NCBI GenBank assembly: GCA_028285085.1
Contig: JANQQI010000094.1
Location: forward strand, 47,383-111,382
From: Saprospiraceae bacterium
GTDB taxonomy: Bacteria; Bacteroidota; Bacteroidia; Chitinophagales; Saprospiraceae
Reading direction: 5' to 3'
DNA length: 64,000 bases
Numbering within the stretch: position 1 is the first letter of the stretch; each line of letters begins with the position of its first letter. The notes under the pieces are model-generated. The model was given only the letters and a program-made list of their open reading frames with translations, had not been told where the DNA came from and did not search any database. The translations under genes were made by a program, and so were the position numbers. Shown piece after piece: positions 16,299 through 25,246 of this stretch.

Positions 16299-17933
16299 AT
16301 GAAAAAAATCCTTCTACTTGTTATCTGCACAGTAGTCTCTTGCATCCCTTCTCTTCTGGCTCAGGATACCGAAAACACAGATTTTTATGACACCAATGAA
16401 ATCCGTGAATTCAAGGTCAGTTTTGAACAAAATAACTGGCAAGACCTACTGGATTCAATGCGTTTGTACGGTGACGGTGTACTCATCGGCGCTGTAGAAA
16501 TTGATGGTAAGCGTTACGAAGATGTGGGCATCCGCTACGATGGTCGTCGATCTAACGCCTTTGGTAAAGGACGTAAGCCATTACACGTCGAGTTAGATTT
16601 TATCAGCAAGAACCAAAATCACGAAGGCTATGAGGTCTTCAAATTGTCCAATGCCCTGCGCGATCCAAGTATGGTTCGTGAGGTGTTGAGCTATGAGATT
16701 GCGCGCAAGTACATGCCCGCGCCGAAGGCTAACTTCGCCAAAGTGAGTATTAATGGTCAGACTCAAGGCTTATTTGTCAATGTCCAGGCGGTCGATGAAG
16801 TCTTTTTGAAGGAGAATTTCGGCTCAGCTGATAATAGCTTTTTCAAATGCTCGCCCGAATATAAGGACAACGAAAGTATGCCCTCTGGCTGTAAAAAGAA
16901 TCTGCACGCTTCTTTGGAGTATGAATCTAAGGCCAGTTGTTACACCCGGAATTTTCGAATGGTTTCACGCGAAGGCTGGGATGATTTGATTAGCCTGACC
17001 AATACCTTGAACAACAAGACCGAAGATATCGAGTCTATTCTGCACGTCGACCGCACCTTGTGGATGTTAGCGTTTAATAATGCGTTGGTGAATTTGAGTA
17101 GTTATTCTGGCCAAAATAGTCGCAACTTTTTCTTGTATCGTGATGATTTGGGCCGTTTTAACCCGATCATTTCGGGCTTAAACTTATCTTTTGGTAGTTA
17201 TAAAAATACCGGTTCTGGTTCAGATTTACGGCTTAAGCAATTGCAGCAACTAAGTCCCGTCTTGCACGCGGACAATCCAACTAAACCACTCATCAGCAAG
17301 CTACTAGCTGATCCTTTATACAGAAAAGTGTATCTGTCGCATTTACGTACCATCCTTTACGATAATTTCGAAAATGACTGGTACGAAGAGCGTGCTGAAG
17401 CTTTGCAGGAGCTGATTCGACCACACTTGGTAAGTGTACCGGATGATTGGAAAGAATATAAAATGGAGGACTTTGATAAGAGTTTGAGCAGCACCATTGG
17501 CCGTCGAAGTAAAATACCTGGAATTGTAGAGTTGATGGGCAAACGCTCCCGTTTTTTGAAAAAACATGAGCTATTGTCCGTTTTTCCACCCAAAGTCGAA
17601 GAAGTGACGGTAAAAGGGCGAGAGAAATTCTCGAATGAGATTATTCGAGACTTCAAAGTTAATGCAACGGTTGAGAAACGGGCCAAGCGCGTTATTTTAT
17701 ACTACCGTTACGAAGGTGAAACGGCATTCCGTGAAACTTTTATGGCCGATGACGGGCAGCATCACGATGGTGAGGCTGGAGATAAAATATTTGGTGTGAC
17801 TATTAAGCCAGATAACGGTCAAAAGCGTATAGAATATTTCATTTTAGCAGAGAACATTGCCGCGGCGGCCTTTGCACCAGTGAATTATATGTACGAACCT
17901 TACAGTAGTGATCTGGAAGACTTGAATAAGTAA
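16299..17933 (+). CDS. Secreted CotH-family protein, copy 1, probable pseudokinase
   Basis: A 544-residue protein from the ATG at 16299, which opens a signal peptide (MKKILLLVICTVVSCIPSLLAQ). An upstream in-frame ATG at 16188 adds 37 unlikely residues. The CotH domain spans about residues 28-440, with FKLSNALRDPSMVREVLSYE and NFAKVSINGQTQGLFVNVQ. An Ig-like C-terminal domain follows (about 445-535), with MADDGQHHDGEAGDKIFG. Compared with copy 2, the Asp of NLDSYTG is Ser267 and the Asp of LWDMNLSFG is Gly293. CotH kinases are atypical secreted protein kinases that need aspartates in these two motifs, so this copy is probably inactive. The role may be binding or regulation. Confidence 0.82.
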   Translation: MKKILLLVICTVVSCIPSLLAQDTENTDFYDTNEIREFKVSFEQNNWQDLLDSMRLYGDGVLIGAVEIDGKRYEDVGIRYDGRRSNAFGKGRKPLHVELDFISKNQNHEGYEVFKLSNALRDPSMVREVLSYEIARKYMPAPKANFAKVSINGQTQGLFVNVQAVDEVFLKENFGSADNSFFKCSPEYKDNESMPSGCKKNLHASLEYESKASCYTRNFRMVSREGWDDLISLTNTLNNKTEDIESILHVDRTLWMLAFNNALVNLSSYSGQNSRNFFLYRDDLGRFNPIISGLNLSFGSYKNTGSGSDLRLKQLQQLSPVLHADNPTKPLISKLLADPLYRKVYLSHLRTILYDNFENDWYEERAEALQELIRPHLVSVPDDWKEYKMEDFDKSLSSTIGRRSKIPGIVELMGKRSRFLKKHELLSVFPPKVEEVTVKGREKFSNEIIRDFKVNATVEKRAKRVILYYRYEGETAFRETFMADDGQHHDGEAGDKIFGVTIKPDNGQKRIEYFILAENIAAAAFAPVNYMYEPYSSDLEDLNK

Positions 17934-18069
17934 TTTACCTTGCAATAAATAGTAGAACGATTTTTGTGAGGAATGGGATTAGCTAAGCACCGCGTGTTTC
18001 GTTGCTATAGGCAGCGACTACGGACCGAGTACCGTTGAAAATAGGCTAGTATTAACCAATTTAGCACAA

Positions 18070-19647
18070 ATGAACAGAATCCTACTGCTCCTATTGTTCT
18101 TTATTTCTTCGACCCTTTCTGCCCAGAGCCTCTACGATGTTGATCAAATCAGGGAGATTCAGGTTGAAATCCCTTTCGACAACTGGGATGATATGCTTGA
18201 CTCGCTCAAACAATTGGGCAACGATGAGCGGATTATCGGTAAGGTGAAATATGAAGGTGAAACCTACGATAGCATAGGTATTCGTTATAAGGGCAATAGT
18301 TCTTACTATAATGTGCGCAACCAAGCACTCAGTAAATTACCTTTCAATATCAAGGCGGACCACATTTTCAAAAAGCAGCATTTTGCCGATGATGTTGGCT
18401 CCTTTAAGCTGTCTAATGTGTTTCGCGATCCTAGTTTTTTACGCGAAGTCTTATCCTACGAAATTGCCGGAAATTATATGCCCACGCCTCGGGCCAATTA
18501 CGTGCGACTGGTCGTGAACGACCAGTACCTCGGCTTGTACAATAACTCGGAATCTGTTGACAAAGACTTTCTGAAGAAACACTTCGGCTGGCGGAAAGGC
18601 ACCTTAGTGAAGTGTGATCCCAATTGGAATGCTGCCGACTTGCGGGACTGCCCGAAGGGCGACAAGGCGTCTTTAATGTATCTCGGCTCAGATTCGACCT
18701 GTTATTATGGACTCTACGAGATGAAATCTGATCACGGTTGGGCCGATTTGATCGAACTCACTCGAGTGCTCAACAAAACACCAGAAAAGATTGAGTCCGT
18801 GCTCAACGTCGATCAGGTCTTGTGGATGCACGCTTTTAATATCATTTTGATTAATCTCGATAGTTACACTGGTCGCCTTTGTCATAATTATTACCTCTAT
18901 CAGGATTCTTTCAACATATTTCACCCCATTCTTTGGGATATGAATTTATCGTTTGGTGGGTTTCGCTATGATGGGCTCGGTACACCGCTCAGCGATGAAA
19001 AGATGCAAAAGTTGAGCTTGTTTACGCATTATAAACAACAAAACAAAAAGCGACCGCTGATCACGGCCTTGCTTAAGGATAAGCTCTATCGAAAAATATA
19101 CATTGCACACGTTCGTACTATTTTGAACGATTTTTTCACCAACGGAAAATACCTTGAACGTGGCAAGGAGATTCAGGATCTGATCGCAGAGCATGTTGAA
19201 CAAGATTCTAATAAACTCTATCCGTACCCCACTTTTCGCGAAAACCTCAATACTTCGGTGACGATCGGAAAGACCCGAATCATTGGGATTAGTGAATTGA
19301 TGCAGGAGCGAACAACTTATTTGTCGGAGCATCCCTTGCTTAAGCGGGAGGCACCCGTGATTGAGGCGCCGAAATACATCGGTGAAACGGAAAAAAATAT
19401 CGTTACGGCCAAAGTGAGTGGCGCCGAAACCGTTTATCTCAAATATCGTTTCGAACCACATGCACCATTTCAGACCTTGCTTATGCGCGATGATGGCATG
19501 GAAGGAGACCCAATGGGCAATGATGGTCTTTACAGCGCAAGCATCAAAGCCAAATCAGGTACTCAATACTACATTATTGCGGAAGGTGATAAGAGCGCTT
19601 CATTGTCGCCCGAACGAGCTTCTTTTGAATTTCATACCATTGAGTAA
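18070..19647 (+). CDS. Secreted CotH-family protein, copy 2, motifs intact
   Basis: A 525-residue protein with a signal peptide ending near TLSAQ. The CotH domain covers about residues 20-430 (FKLSNVFRDPSFLREVLSYE, NYVRLVVNDQYLGLYNNSE). The two candidate catalytic aspartates are present: D264 in NLDSYTG, with HNYYLY after it, and D290 in LWDMNLSFG. A C-terminal Ig-like domain (about 435-520) ends with MRDDGMEGDPMGNDGLYSAS. It lies 136 nt after copy 1 and is clearly a tandem duplicate. Phosphotransfer to a secreted partner is the family's known activity; the target here is unknown. Confidence 0.85.
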   Translation: MNRILLLLLFFISSTLSAQSLYDVDQIREIQVEIPFDNWDDMLDSLKQLGNDERIIGKVKYEGETYDSIGIRYKGNSSYYNVRNQALSKLPFNIKADHIFKKQHFADDVGSFKLSNVFRDPSFLREVLSYEIAGNYMPTPRANYVRLVVNDQYLGLYNNSESVDKDFLKKHFGWRKGTLVKCDPNWNAADLRDCPKGDKASLMYLGSDSTCYYGLYEMKSDHGWADLIELTRVLNKTPEKIESVLNVDQVLWMHAFNIILINLDSYTGRLCHNYYLYQDSFNIFHPILWDMNLSFGGFRYDGLGTPLSDEKMQKLSLFTHYKQQNKKRPLITALLKDKLYRKIYIAHVRTILNDFFTNGKYLERGKEIQDLIAEHVEQDSNKLYPYPTFRENLNTSVTIGKTRIIGISELMQERTTYLSEHPLLKREAPVIEAPKYIGETEKNIVTAKVSGAETVYLKYRFEPHAPFQTLLMRDDGMEGDPMGNDGLYSASIKAKSGTQYYIIAEGDKSASLSPERASFEFHTIE

Positions 19648-19666
19648 GGAGCAGCCAACTAAATAA

Positions 19667-19699
19667 TTGGGGAAGTATGGAAAATGATGTGTATATTTA
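19667..19699 (+). promoter_or_regulatory. Possible promoter for the SRPBCC gene
   Basis: TTG at 19667-19669 and TATATTTA at 19692-19699 (one mismatch to TAnnTTTG), with a 22 nt spacer, lie 28 nt before the ATG at 19728. Tentative. Confidence 0.35.
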
Positions 19700-19727
19700 A
19701 GAGGAGTAAAATGGTGCAGATCCTCTA

Positions 19728-20180
19728 ATGAAAATAGAAACGACTGTTGAAATAAGCAAGCCTCCGTCGGAAGTTTACGAATTCCTCACCGACGAAGAAA
19801 ACCTTTCTATTTGGATTAAAAATTTCATTCGTCTTGATCGCCTCGAAGGTGAAGACGGTCAAGTTGGTTCGACTTCACGACATATTTACAACGAAAATGG
19901 CAAAACCATCGAAATGATCGAAGAGATCTTGGCGGTGCGTGAAAATGAACTCTTCGAAGCCATTTTGCGCAACGATGAAATGGAAATGCGTATTCGTAAT
20001 GAATTAAGTGAAAGAGACGATCGTGGCACCATTCTCAAAGTCCAATCGGAATTGAAACCTAAGAAATTCTGGACGCGTCTGACGACGATGCTTTTTCGCA
20101 AACGTATTTCCCGACGCCAACACAGCGATCTGCATCGACTCAAAGAGGCCGTCGAAGCCCTCCGAGAAGAGTTTGAATAA
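19728..20180 (+). CDS. SRPBCC (START-like) ligand-binding protein
   Basis: This 150-residue cytoplasmic protein starts with the typical SRPBCC opening, ETTVEISKPPSEVYEFLTDEENLSIW. Strand-rich segments follow (VGSTSRHIYNENGKTIEMIEEI) and a long C-terminal helix that lines the ligand cavity. The family includes polyketide cyclase/dehydrase-like proteins; the ligand is unknown. No signal peptide. Convergent with the next gene, 3 nt away. Confidence 0.8.
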   Translation: MKIETTVEISKPPSEVYEFLTDEENLSIWIKNFIRLDRLEGEDGQVGSTSRHIYNENGKTIEMIEEILAVRENELFEAILRNDEMEMRIRNELSERDDRGTILKVQSELKPKKFWTRLTTMLFRKRISRRQHSDLHRLKEAVEALREEFE

Positions 20181-20183
20181 ACC

Positions 20184-21413
20184 TTAGAATACAGCATACA
20201 CGCCGTAGCCAACCGAAAAAATCAAGTCAAAAGGTTGGGTTAATTCAACTCTTAACATATGAAACCTGCCGAAATAATAATCTACTCCTATATTCATTTG
20301 AAAATCTACTTCCAGATCACCATCGGTTAGTGATCTGGTTCCCCTAAATTCAGGTCGCTCACGCTCAATTTGATCGAAGGTAACTCCTCCTTGGAAGTAA
20401 GGTCGAATATTTCTTCCTGGCAAAAAATGGGTACTAATACCGAGCATACTTTGACGGCCGTCAATTTTATCCCCTTCCAGATAATTACCAAAACCTTTAG
20501 AGGTGCCGTTATATAGGCTTTGTCTTAAGACTAAGCCGACCGAAGCACTAAATAGGTTTTGACGGTACTCCGCAGAGAAAGCGTAGCCAAAATAATCTTC
20601 TAGATTTTTCACATTATAAACCATTGCCAGCCCGACAACCTGAATTTGCCATTGTTTACTTTTTTCGGATAGAGTATAATTGTCACTACCCATGCATTTA
20701 TGGAGTGATTTTGAAAAATAGCGCAGCTTATTGGTACGCAACTTAAATTTTCGGTCCACCATTTGGTCATCATTCAAGCAGGATTCAGCTCTTAGAATCT
20801 GATTTAATTGGCGCTGAAAGGTATTTTGTAAAACAAAGAGACTATCGCCATCATAGAAATAAAGTACTTGGTTTTTGCGATTATTGATAAGGCCGGGCTT
20901 GGGGTTATTGATTGGGGTACCGGTCGGTAGCATGTACTTTTCACCATTTGTACTTCGAAAGGATTCCGCACTTTCAGGCGTTCGGTACAAAGGATGGATT
21001 TTCCCCTCGCGATCTTGATAATAGTAGTACTGTTCTTGCTTATCGACACGATAAAGGTAGAACTTATAATCACCTTCATTGAGCAAGCGCAGAAGTTTGT
21101 GGGCCTTCGATCCGTCGAGAATGTGTCCGGGACGCATCAATGGAATGTAATAGCTTTCGTAGGCCCCTTTATCTCTAAAATTGAACTTCTGAAGCTCTTC
21201 TGCGGTGAAAATTTGTGTCTCTTTGTCTTTGAATTGGGCTTTAAATTCAATTTGATCGTGGTAGGAAGATGGATTTTTAATTTTTATGTAGCCATCCAGT
21301 TGGGTGCCATCTTTTTTGGTAATACTGGCGCGTTGAAATATCACTTGAGAGGATAAAGATATCGGTATAATTCCAATCCATCCTAGCAGAAAAACGAGGT
21401 AAATGGTACGCAT
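20184..21413 (-). CDS. Secreted/outer-membrane protein of unknown family, paralogue A
   Basis: About 409 residues from an internal ATG at 21413, which gives a clean signal peptide (MRTIYLVFLLGWIGIIPISLSSQ). The longer frame to 21479 adds 22 residues without signal character. The N-terminal part reads ASITKKDGTQLDGYIKI, a small beta domain. The C-terminal about 150 residues have alternating hydrophobic strands and end in an aromatic-rich VGYGVYAVF, as in outer-membrane beta-barrels. It is a tandem paralogue of the next gene; both share the layout and segments such as LSPSV/FSASV and HFLPGRNIRP/HFLPGHVIRP. Function unknown. Confidence 0.7.
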   Translation of the reverse strand: MRTIYLVFLLGWIGIIPISLSSQVIFQRASITKKDGTQLDGYIKIKNPSSYHDQIEFKAQFKDKETQIFTAEELQKFNFRDKGAYESYYIPLMRPGHILDGSKAHKLLRLLNEGDYKFYLYRVDKQEQYYYYQDREGKIHPLYRTPESAESFRSTNGEKYMLPTGTPINNPKPGLINNRKNQVLYFYDGDSLFVLQNTFQRQLNQILRAESCLNDDQMVDRKFKLRTNKLRYFSKSLHKCMGSDNYTLSEKSKQWQIQVVGLAMVYNVKNLEDYFGYAFSAEYRQNLFSASVGLVLRQSLYNGTSKGFGNYLEGDKIDGRQSMLGISTHFLPGRNIRPYFQGGVTFDQIERERPEFRGTRSLTDGDLEVDFQMNIGVDYYFGRFHMLRVELTQPFDLIFSVGYGVYAVF

Positions 21414-21479
21414 AGCAAAATAGTTTTTGAATTCCGACCTACAAAATGACGAGGAACACGTTGGAAAATGCGCGTTCAT

Positions 21480-22736
21480 CTAAAACGAGAAATACAGTCC
21501 ATAAGCTGCTCCCAGCGAATAGCCTTCGGCGTAGTTGGCTTCAATGCGAATCTGATTAAATCTCAAAAAATAGAAATCACAACCGAGGGCCGCAAAGAGG
21601 TTTCCGCTGGTTTGAGTACTTCCCAAATTCAACAAAAACTCATTCCCATTACTATCTGTTCCTCCAGGAACCAAATCGTAACGTGAAAAATAGGCACCAA
21701 GCTGAAAAAAAGGTCGAATGACGTGTCCGGGCAAGAAATGGTATCCTAAACTACCCATATAGTGCTCGCCCGAAGTGAGCATTAGAAAGCTACTGCGGGG
21801 ATCACCCGATTGAGCCAGTGACTGCCAGCCATCGGTAATGTTTTGATATCGAAAACTAAACGTCACCGACGGGCTCAGCGAATTTTGACGATACTCCAGG
21901 GTGAGACCCAATCCTTGTTTCAGGTCATTGTAATCCCCACCATTATGCCATAGACTAGCATTGGCTAGTAGGGCAACTTGATGGATCGGTTGCTTTTTAT
22001 CGACTTCATAATTATTACTTTTGGTACAAGCGTGTAGGGTTTTTGAAAAATTCTTCAAGGCATTAGCGGTCAGTGGAAAACGATGATCCAAGCGGATCAT
22101 CGAGCACTGGGATTGCTGAATAAGGGTGTTGAGTTGACTGACATAGGTATTTTGCAGGACGTACATTTGAAAGCCATCGTAGTAGTAATGGGTGCCATTG
22201 TTGGTGGTAAAAATACCGCCGGTAGGGTTGATAACCCGTTCTCCGCTAGGAAGAATATACTTATCACTATCGGCCACCCGCTGCGCTTCAATACTGACTT
22301 TCTTCTTATGAAGTGGACTAATACGACCATTGGCATCCGATATGTAGAAGAACTGATTCCTTCCCCCCGGCTGATAAATATAAAAATTGTAATCGCCGGT
22401 ACATAAAACCCTAAGGAAGCAGTGCTTTTGTTGGCCGGTTAGAATATTCCCTTTGGCCATTTCAGGGATTATTGTACTTTTGTAACGAACACCCTCGTTC
22501 AGCTGGAAGGCCTCTAATTCTTCCGGCCGATAAACTTTACCATTTCCAGATCGCCCAATCCTAAACGCCAGATGATGGTGATAGGTCTCAGCGGCATCAA
22601 CTTTTGCCCAACCCCGAATCGTTTGACCTGATATCGTTGTAATGGTAGCTTGTTGCCATAATTGCTGGGCTTGCAGCTGAGAGATTGGCCATCCAATTGC
22701 ACAACAGAATAAGAATAAAGTGAGGCGATATTGCAT
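21480..22736 (-). CDS. Secreted/outer-membrane protein of unknown family, paralogue B
   Basis: About 418 residues from the ATG at 22736 (signal peptide MQYRLTLFLFCCAIGWPISQLQAQ). The frame extends upstream to 22862 without signal features. Architecture matches paralogue A: an N-terminal segment TITTISGQTIRGWAKV, a middle region with YYDGFQMYVLQNTYVSQLNTL, and a C-terminal barrel-like part ending AYGLYFSF. The paralogues are 66 nt apart on the same strand and likely form one transcript. I do not recognise a named family. Confidence 0.7.
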   Translation of the reverse strand: MQYRLTLFLFCCAIGWPISQLQAQQLWQQATITTISGQTIRGWAKVDAAETYHHHLAFRIGRSGNGKVYRPEELEAFQLNEGVRYKSTIIPEMAKGNILTGQQKHCFLRVLCTGDYNFYIYQPGGRNQFFYISDANGRISPLHKKKVSIEAQRVADSDKYILPSGERVINPTGGIFTTNNGTHYYYDGFQMYVLQNTYVSQLNTLIQQSQCSMIRLDHRFPLTANALKNFSKTLHACTKSNNYEVDKKQPIHQVALLANASLWHNGGDYNDLKQGLGLTLEYRQNSLSPSVTFSFRYQNITDGWQSLAQSGDPRSSFLMLTSGEHYMGSLGYHFLPGHVIRPFFQLGAYFSRYDLVPGGTDSNGNEFLLNLGSTQTSGNLFAALGCDFYFLRFNQIRIEANYAEGYSLGAAYGLYFSF

Positions 22737-23099
22737 CTTTTGCCCGGATTTTAGGTAAAACAAAACGAAGTGAATGCCGAACCACAGTCTTTGAACCGTC
22801 GATAAGGTTTCGTAATTGAAAACAAGTCGCTGGAGGAAGAAACTCAAAAAGAAGAGTGGCAATTATGACCACCGATTTGGTTTCGATTTTGCGGCGTCGG
22901 GGATATCAGATTGGCATACAATACTACAAAAAAATGGTAATGTTTTTGTTTTTTATCTAAAGGATAAGTGTCCTCGCGCGTACGAAAAACCATGAATAAC
23001 TATCATTGGACTTGCAGGACGTGATCATTTCAACAGCTAGTAATTAGACTTTTACATCCCAATAATTATCTGAGATTGCTCAATTAACACTGAAAATCA
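22737..23099. other. Divergent intergenic region, 363 nt
   Basis: It separates the minus-strand paralogue pair from the OmpA-like gene and must hold both promoters. I could not identify a good TTTG/TAnnTTTG pair on either strand. No RNA gene or small ORF of note was seen. Confidence 0.4.
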
Positions 23100-24542
23100 A
23101 TGAATTATAAAATTACGCGTTGTCTCCTTTTGCTGATTCTGGTGCTGCTCATCCATACCCAGAGCTTCGCTCAGCATCCCAATCGACCGCATACGGTGTT
23201 TGCGAAACGCTTGTTTGTAGATCATCATGGACCGGCTTTGAACGAGTTTACTGATTTTCGGAACACAACGGGAGGTTTTGAATTCGGATATCTCCGAAAC
23301 CTCAATAAATATGTTAATGCGGCCATTCCCATCAAGGTCGGGGTACTCAATTTACCCGAAGAAACGGACAACCGACGCTTCATGAGTATTGATTTTGTTG
23401 GTCAATTACAGCACTATCGCAATGAGACCCAGCTGGTGATTCCTTACGCTATGCTGGGGATCGGAGCAGTCTCTGAGGACTTTAGTTCGATGGGCTTGCA
23501 ACTACCAATAGGGGCGGGGGCTAATGTTCGCTTGGGTAAATATGGCTTTATTAACTTCCAAGTAGAATATCGAGTTGCCTTTTCCGATGATCGTGATAAT
23601 ATTCAATATGGGGTCGGTTTAGCTTTCATGCTTGGTAAGACGGATGGTGAAGAAATGTTGCCGGAGCCTTTTGAAGCGCCTTTGGTGGATACCGATAACG
23701 ACAGTATCCCGGATCGCGATGATGCCTGTCCGGAGATTGCCGGTTTAGCCCAATTCCAGGGCTGCCCGGATACAGATCAGGACGGCTTAGCTGATAAAAA
23801 TGACAAATGCCCTGAGTTATATGGCTCTATTGAGATGAATGGTTGCCCGGATAGCGACGGCGATGGATTGGCAGATCCCGACGATAAATGTCCTAATCAG
23901 GCGGGACCTCGCTCTTATGATGGTTGTCCGCCGACTGATACCGATAATGACGGTTTTGTAGACGATGTGGATGAGTGTCCAACCGTAGTGGGTACCCTCC
24001 GTGGCTGTCCTGATAGTGATGGTGATGGCATTGCTGATGGAAAAGATGATTGTCCTTACGCTGCCGGGGAAGGTCGCTTTAATGGTTGCCCGGATACCGA
24101 TGGCGATGGCATCATTGATTCGAAAGATAAGTGCCCGAACTCACCGGCACCGAATTCACCTACCGGTTGCCCAGAGATTACCAAGGAAGATAAAGCGGTA
24201 CTGGACTACGCTCTACAGGCAGTACAATTTGAAACAGGGAAGTCCATTCTGAAAGAAGAATCCTATGTCGTCCTCGATCAAGTGATTACGATCTTGGATC
24301 GCTATCCTGATTTTCACTTGGAGATCATTGGACATACCGACAATGTAGGCTCTGAGGATAATAACCTGCGCTTATCGCAACGTCGTGCCAAGGCCTGTTA
24401 TGAGTATTTGCTGACGAAGAAAGTACCAGATGGTCGTATGAGTTATGGTGGCTTCGGAGAGAACAATCCGATTGCTCCTAACGATACTAAGGATGGTCGA
24501 CGATTAAATCGTCGAGTGGAGTTTGTATTATCGCCTAAGTAG
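23100..24542 (+). CDS. OmpA-family outer-membrane protein with thrombospondin type 3 repeats
   Basis: A 480-residue protein: signal peptide to about residue 24, an N-terminal barrel-like region (about 30-190), five or six Asp/Cys-rich thrombospondin-3 calcium-binding repeats (about 198-360, units such as DSDGDGLADPDDKCP), then an OmpA C-terminal peptidoglycan-binding domain (about 370-480). The last domain shows IIGHTDNVGSEDNNLRLSQRRA and RRLNRRVEF. This is a standard Bacteroidota envelope protein linking outer membrane and cell wall. Some PorE/T9SS-linked OmpA proteins look similar, but nothing here ties it to T9SS. Confidence 0.9.
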   Translation: MNYKITRCLLLLILVLLIHTQSFAQHPNRPHTVFAKRLFVDHHGPALNEFTDFRNTTGGFEFGYLRNLNKYVNAAIPIKVGVLNLPEETDNRRFMSIDFVGQLQHYRNETQLVIPYAMLGIGAVSEDFSSMGLQLPIGAGANVRLGKYGFINFQVEYRVAFSDDRDNIQYGVGLAFMLGKTDGEEMLPEPFEAPLVDTDNDSIPDRDDACPEIAGLAQFQGCPDTDQDGLADKNDKCPELYGSIEMNGCPDSDGDGLADPDDKCPNQAGPRSYDGCPPTDTDNDGFVDDVDECPTVVGTLRGCPDSDGDGIADGKDDCPYAAGEGRFNGCPDTDGDGIIDSKDKCPNSPAPNSPTGCPEITKEDKAVLDYALQAVQFETGKSILKEESYVVLDQVITILDRYPDFHLEIIGHTDNVGSEDNNLRLSQRRAKACYEYLLTKKVPDGRMSYGGFGENNPIAPNDTKDGRRLNRRVEFVLSPK

Positions 24543-24570
24543 TTCGTAAATTCAGCGAATTGATTTCTAG

Positions 24571-24608
24571 AGAACGCCCGCTCTTACTTCGGTAAGAGCG
24601 GGCGTTCT
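24571..24608. terminator. Perfect 17 bp hairpin with UUCG loop between convergent genes
   Basis: AGAACGCCCGCTCTTAC, loop TTCG, GTAAGAGCGGGCGTTCT: 17 perfect pairs closed by the extra-stable C(UUCG)G loop. It lies between the OmpA-like gene and the convergent SRPBCC gene. There is no T-tract on either side, so it may act as a transcript 3-prime-end stabiliser or pausing structure rather than a classical terminator. Confidence 0.6.
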
Positions 24609-24617
24609 GGTATCAGT

Positions 24618-25043
24618 TTACTCTCTGTCCTCGAAGGGAACAATTTCGCCTTTCTCCACATAGTTCTTCAAACCATTGAGGAGCATGGCCCAACAGAAGG
24701 CGGAGCGGCGGTAGTGGTGGTTGAGTTCTGGCCAGTCGCGATGCCAAAATTTCAATCGAATACCTTCCGCAAGCTCCTCCAAGTCAAAGCCAAAACTAGT
24801 CGGATCCCAATCGGCATCGGAGGAGGTCATCTTTATATGAAAAGCTTCATTCGGCCGACAAGTAATCACTTCACCGTGCCAATCGTACTCCGGAGTGAAA
24901 AAGAAATTATAACTGGCGCCCTCACGGGCTTCACCGCTGCAACGCTGTGGCCACCAATTGACGAGATGTTCGGGAGAAGAAACGGCTTGAAAAATAGCTG
25001 CTTTAGGCGCCTGGATAAACAGGTCGAAATAAATGTGGTGCAT
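24618..25043 (-). CDS. SRPBCC (AHSA1-like) domain protein
   Basis: The 141-residue protein has the AHSA1/START-like opening YFDLFIQAPKAAIFQAVSSPEHLVNWWPQRCSG and closes with a long helix (SAFCWAMLLNGLKNYVEKG). These are small cytoplasmic hydrophobic-ligand-binding proteins; the ligand is not known. Length fits the family. The ATG at 25043 is the natural start. Confidence 0.85.
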   Translation of the reverse strand: MHHIYFDLFIQAPKAAIFQAVSSPEHLVNWWPQRCSGEAREGASYNFFFTPEYDWHGEVITCRPNEAFHIKMTSSDADWDPTSFGFDLEELAEGIRLKFWHRDWPELNHHYRRSAFCWAMLLNGLKNYVEKGEIVPFEDRE

Positions 25044-25246
25044 GTTTTTTGGTTGTTTAGAGTGAGTTGATAATTAATGCCAAGGCCTAACCTCAAACAT
25101 CAGTTTAAGCCATAGTGCTCTCGCGAAAAATCTGCTGTTAGAAAAGAAAAATCTGCGTACAGACGCAATTGGATGGGCGGAATAGCTAACTTTATCAAGT
25201 GATCTACAATTTACAACAACTTCCTGATAAAATTTAAGTATTAAGA

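Noticed and set aside
17934..18069. Possible RNA gene between the CotH copies
   Set aside because: No tRNA-like arms, terminator or promoter pair could be drawn; treated as plain intergenic DNA.
18946..19461. 171-codon minus-strand ORF
   Set aside because: It lies entirely antisense to CotH copy 2, which has clear family motifs; no start context or family features.
23680..24180. Repetitive GAT/GGC-rich DNA that could be mistaken for a tandem repeat locus or CRISPR
   Set aside because: The repetition comes from protein-level thrombospondin-3 repeats in one ORF; there are no identical direct repeats with unique spacers.
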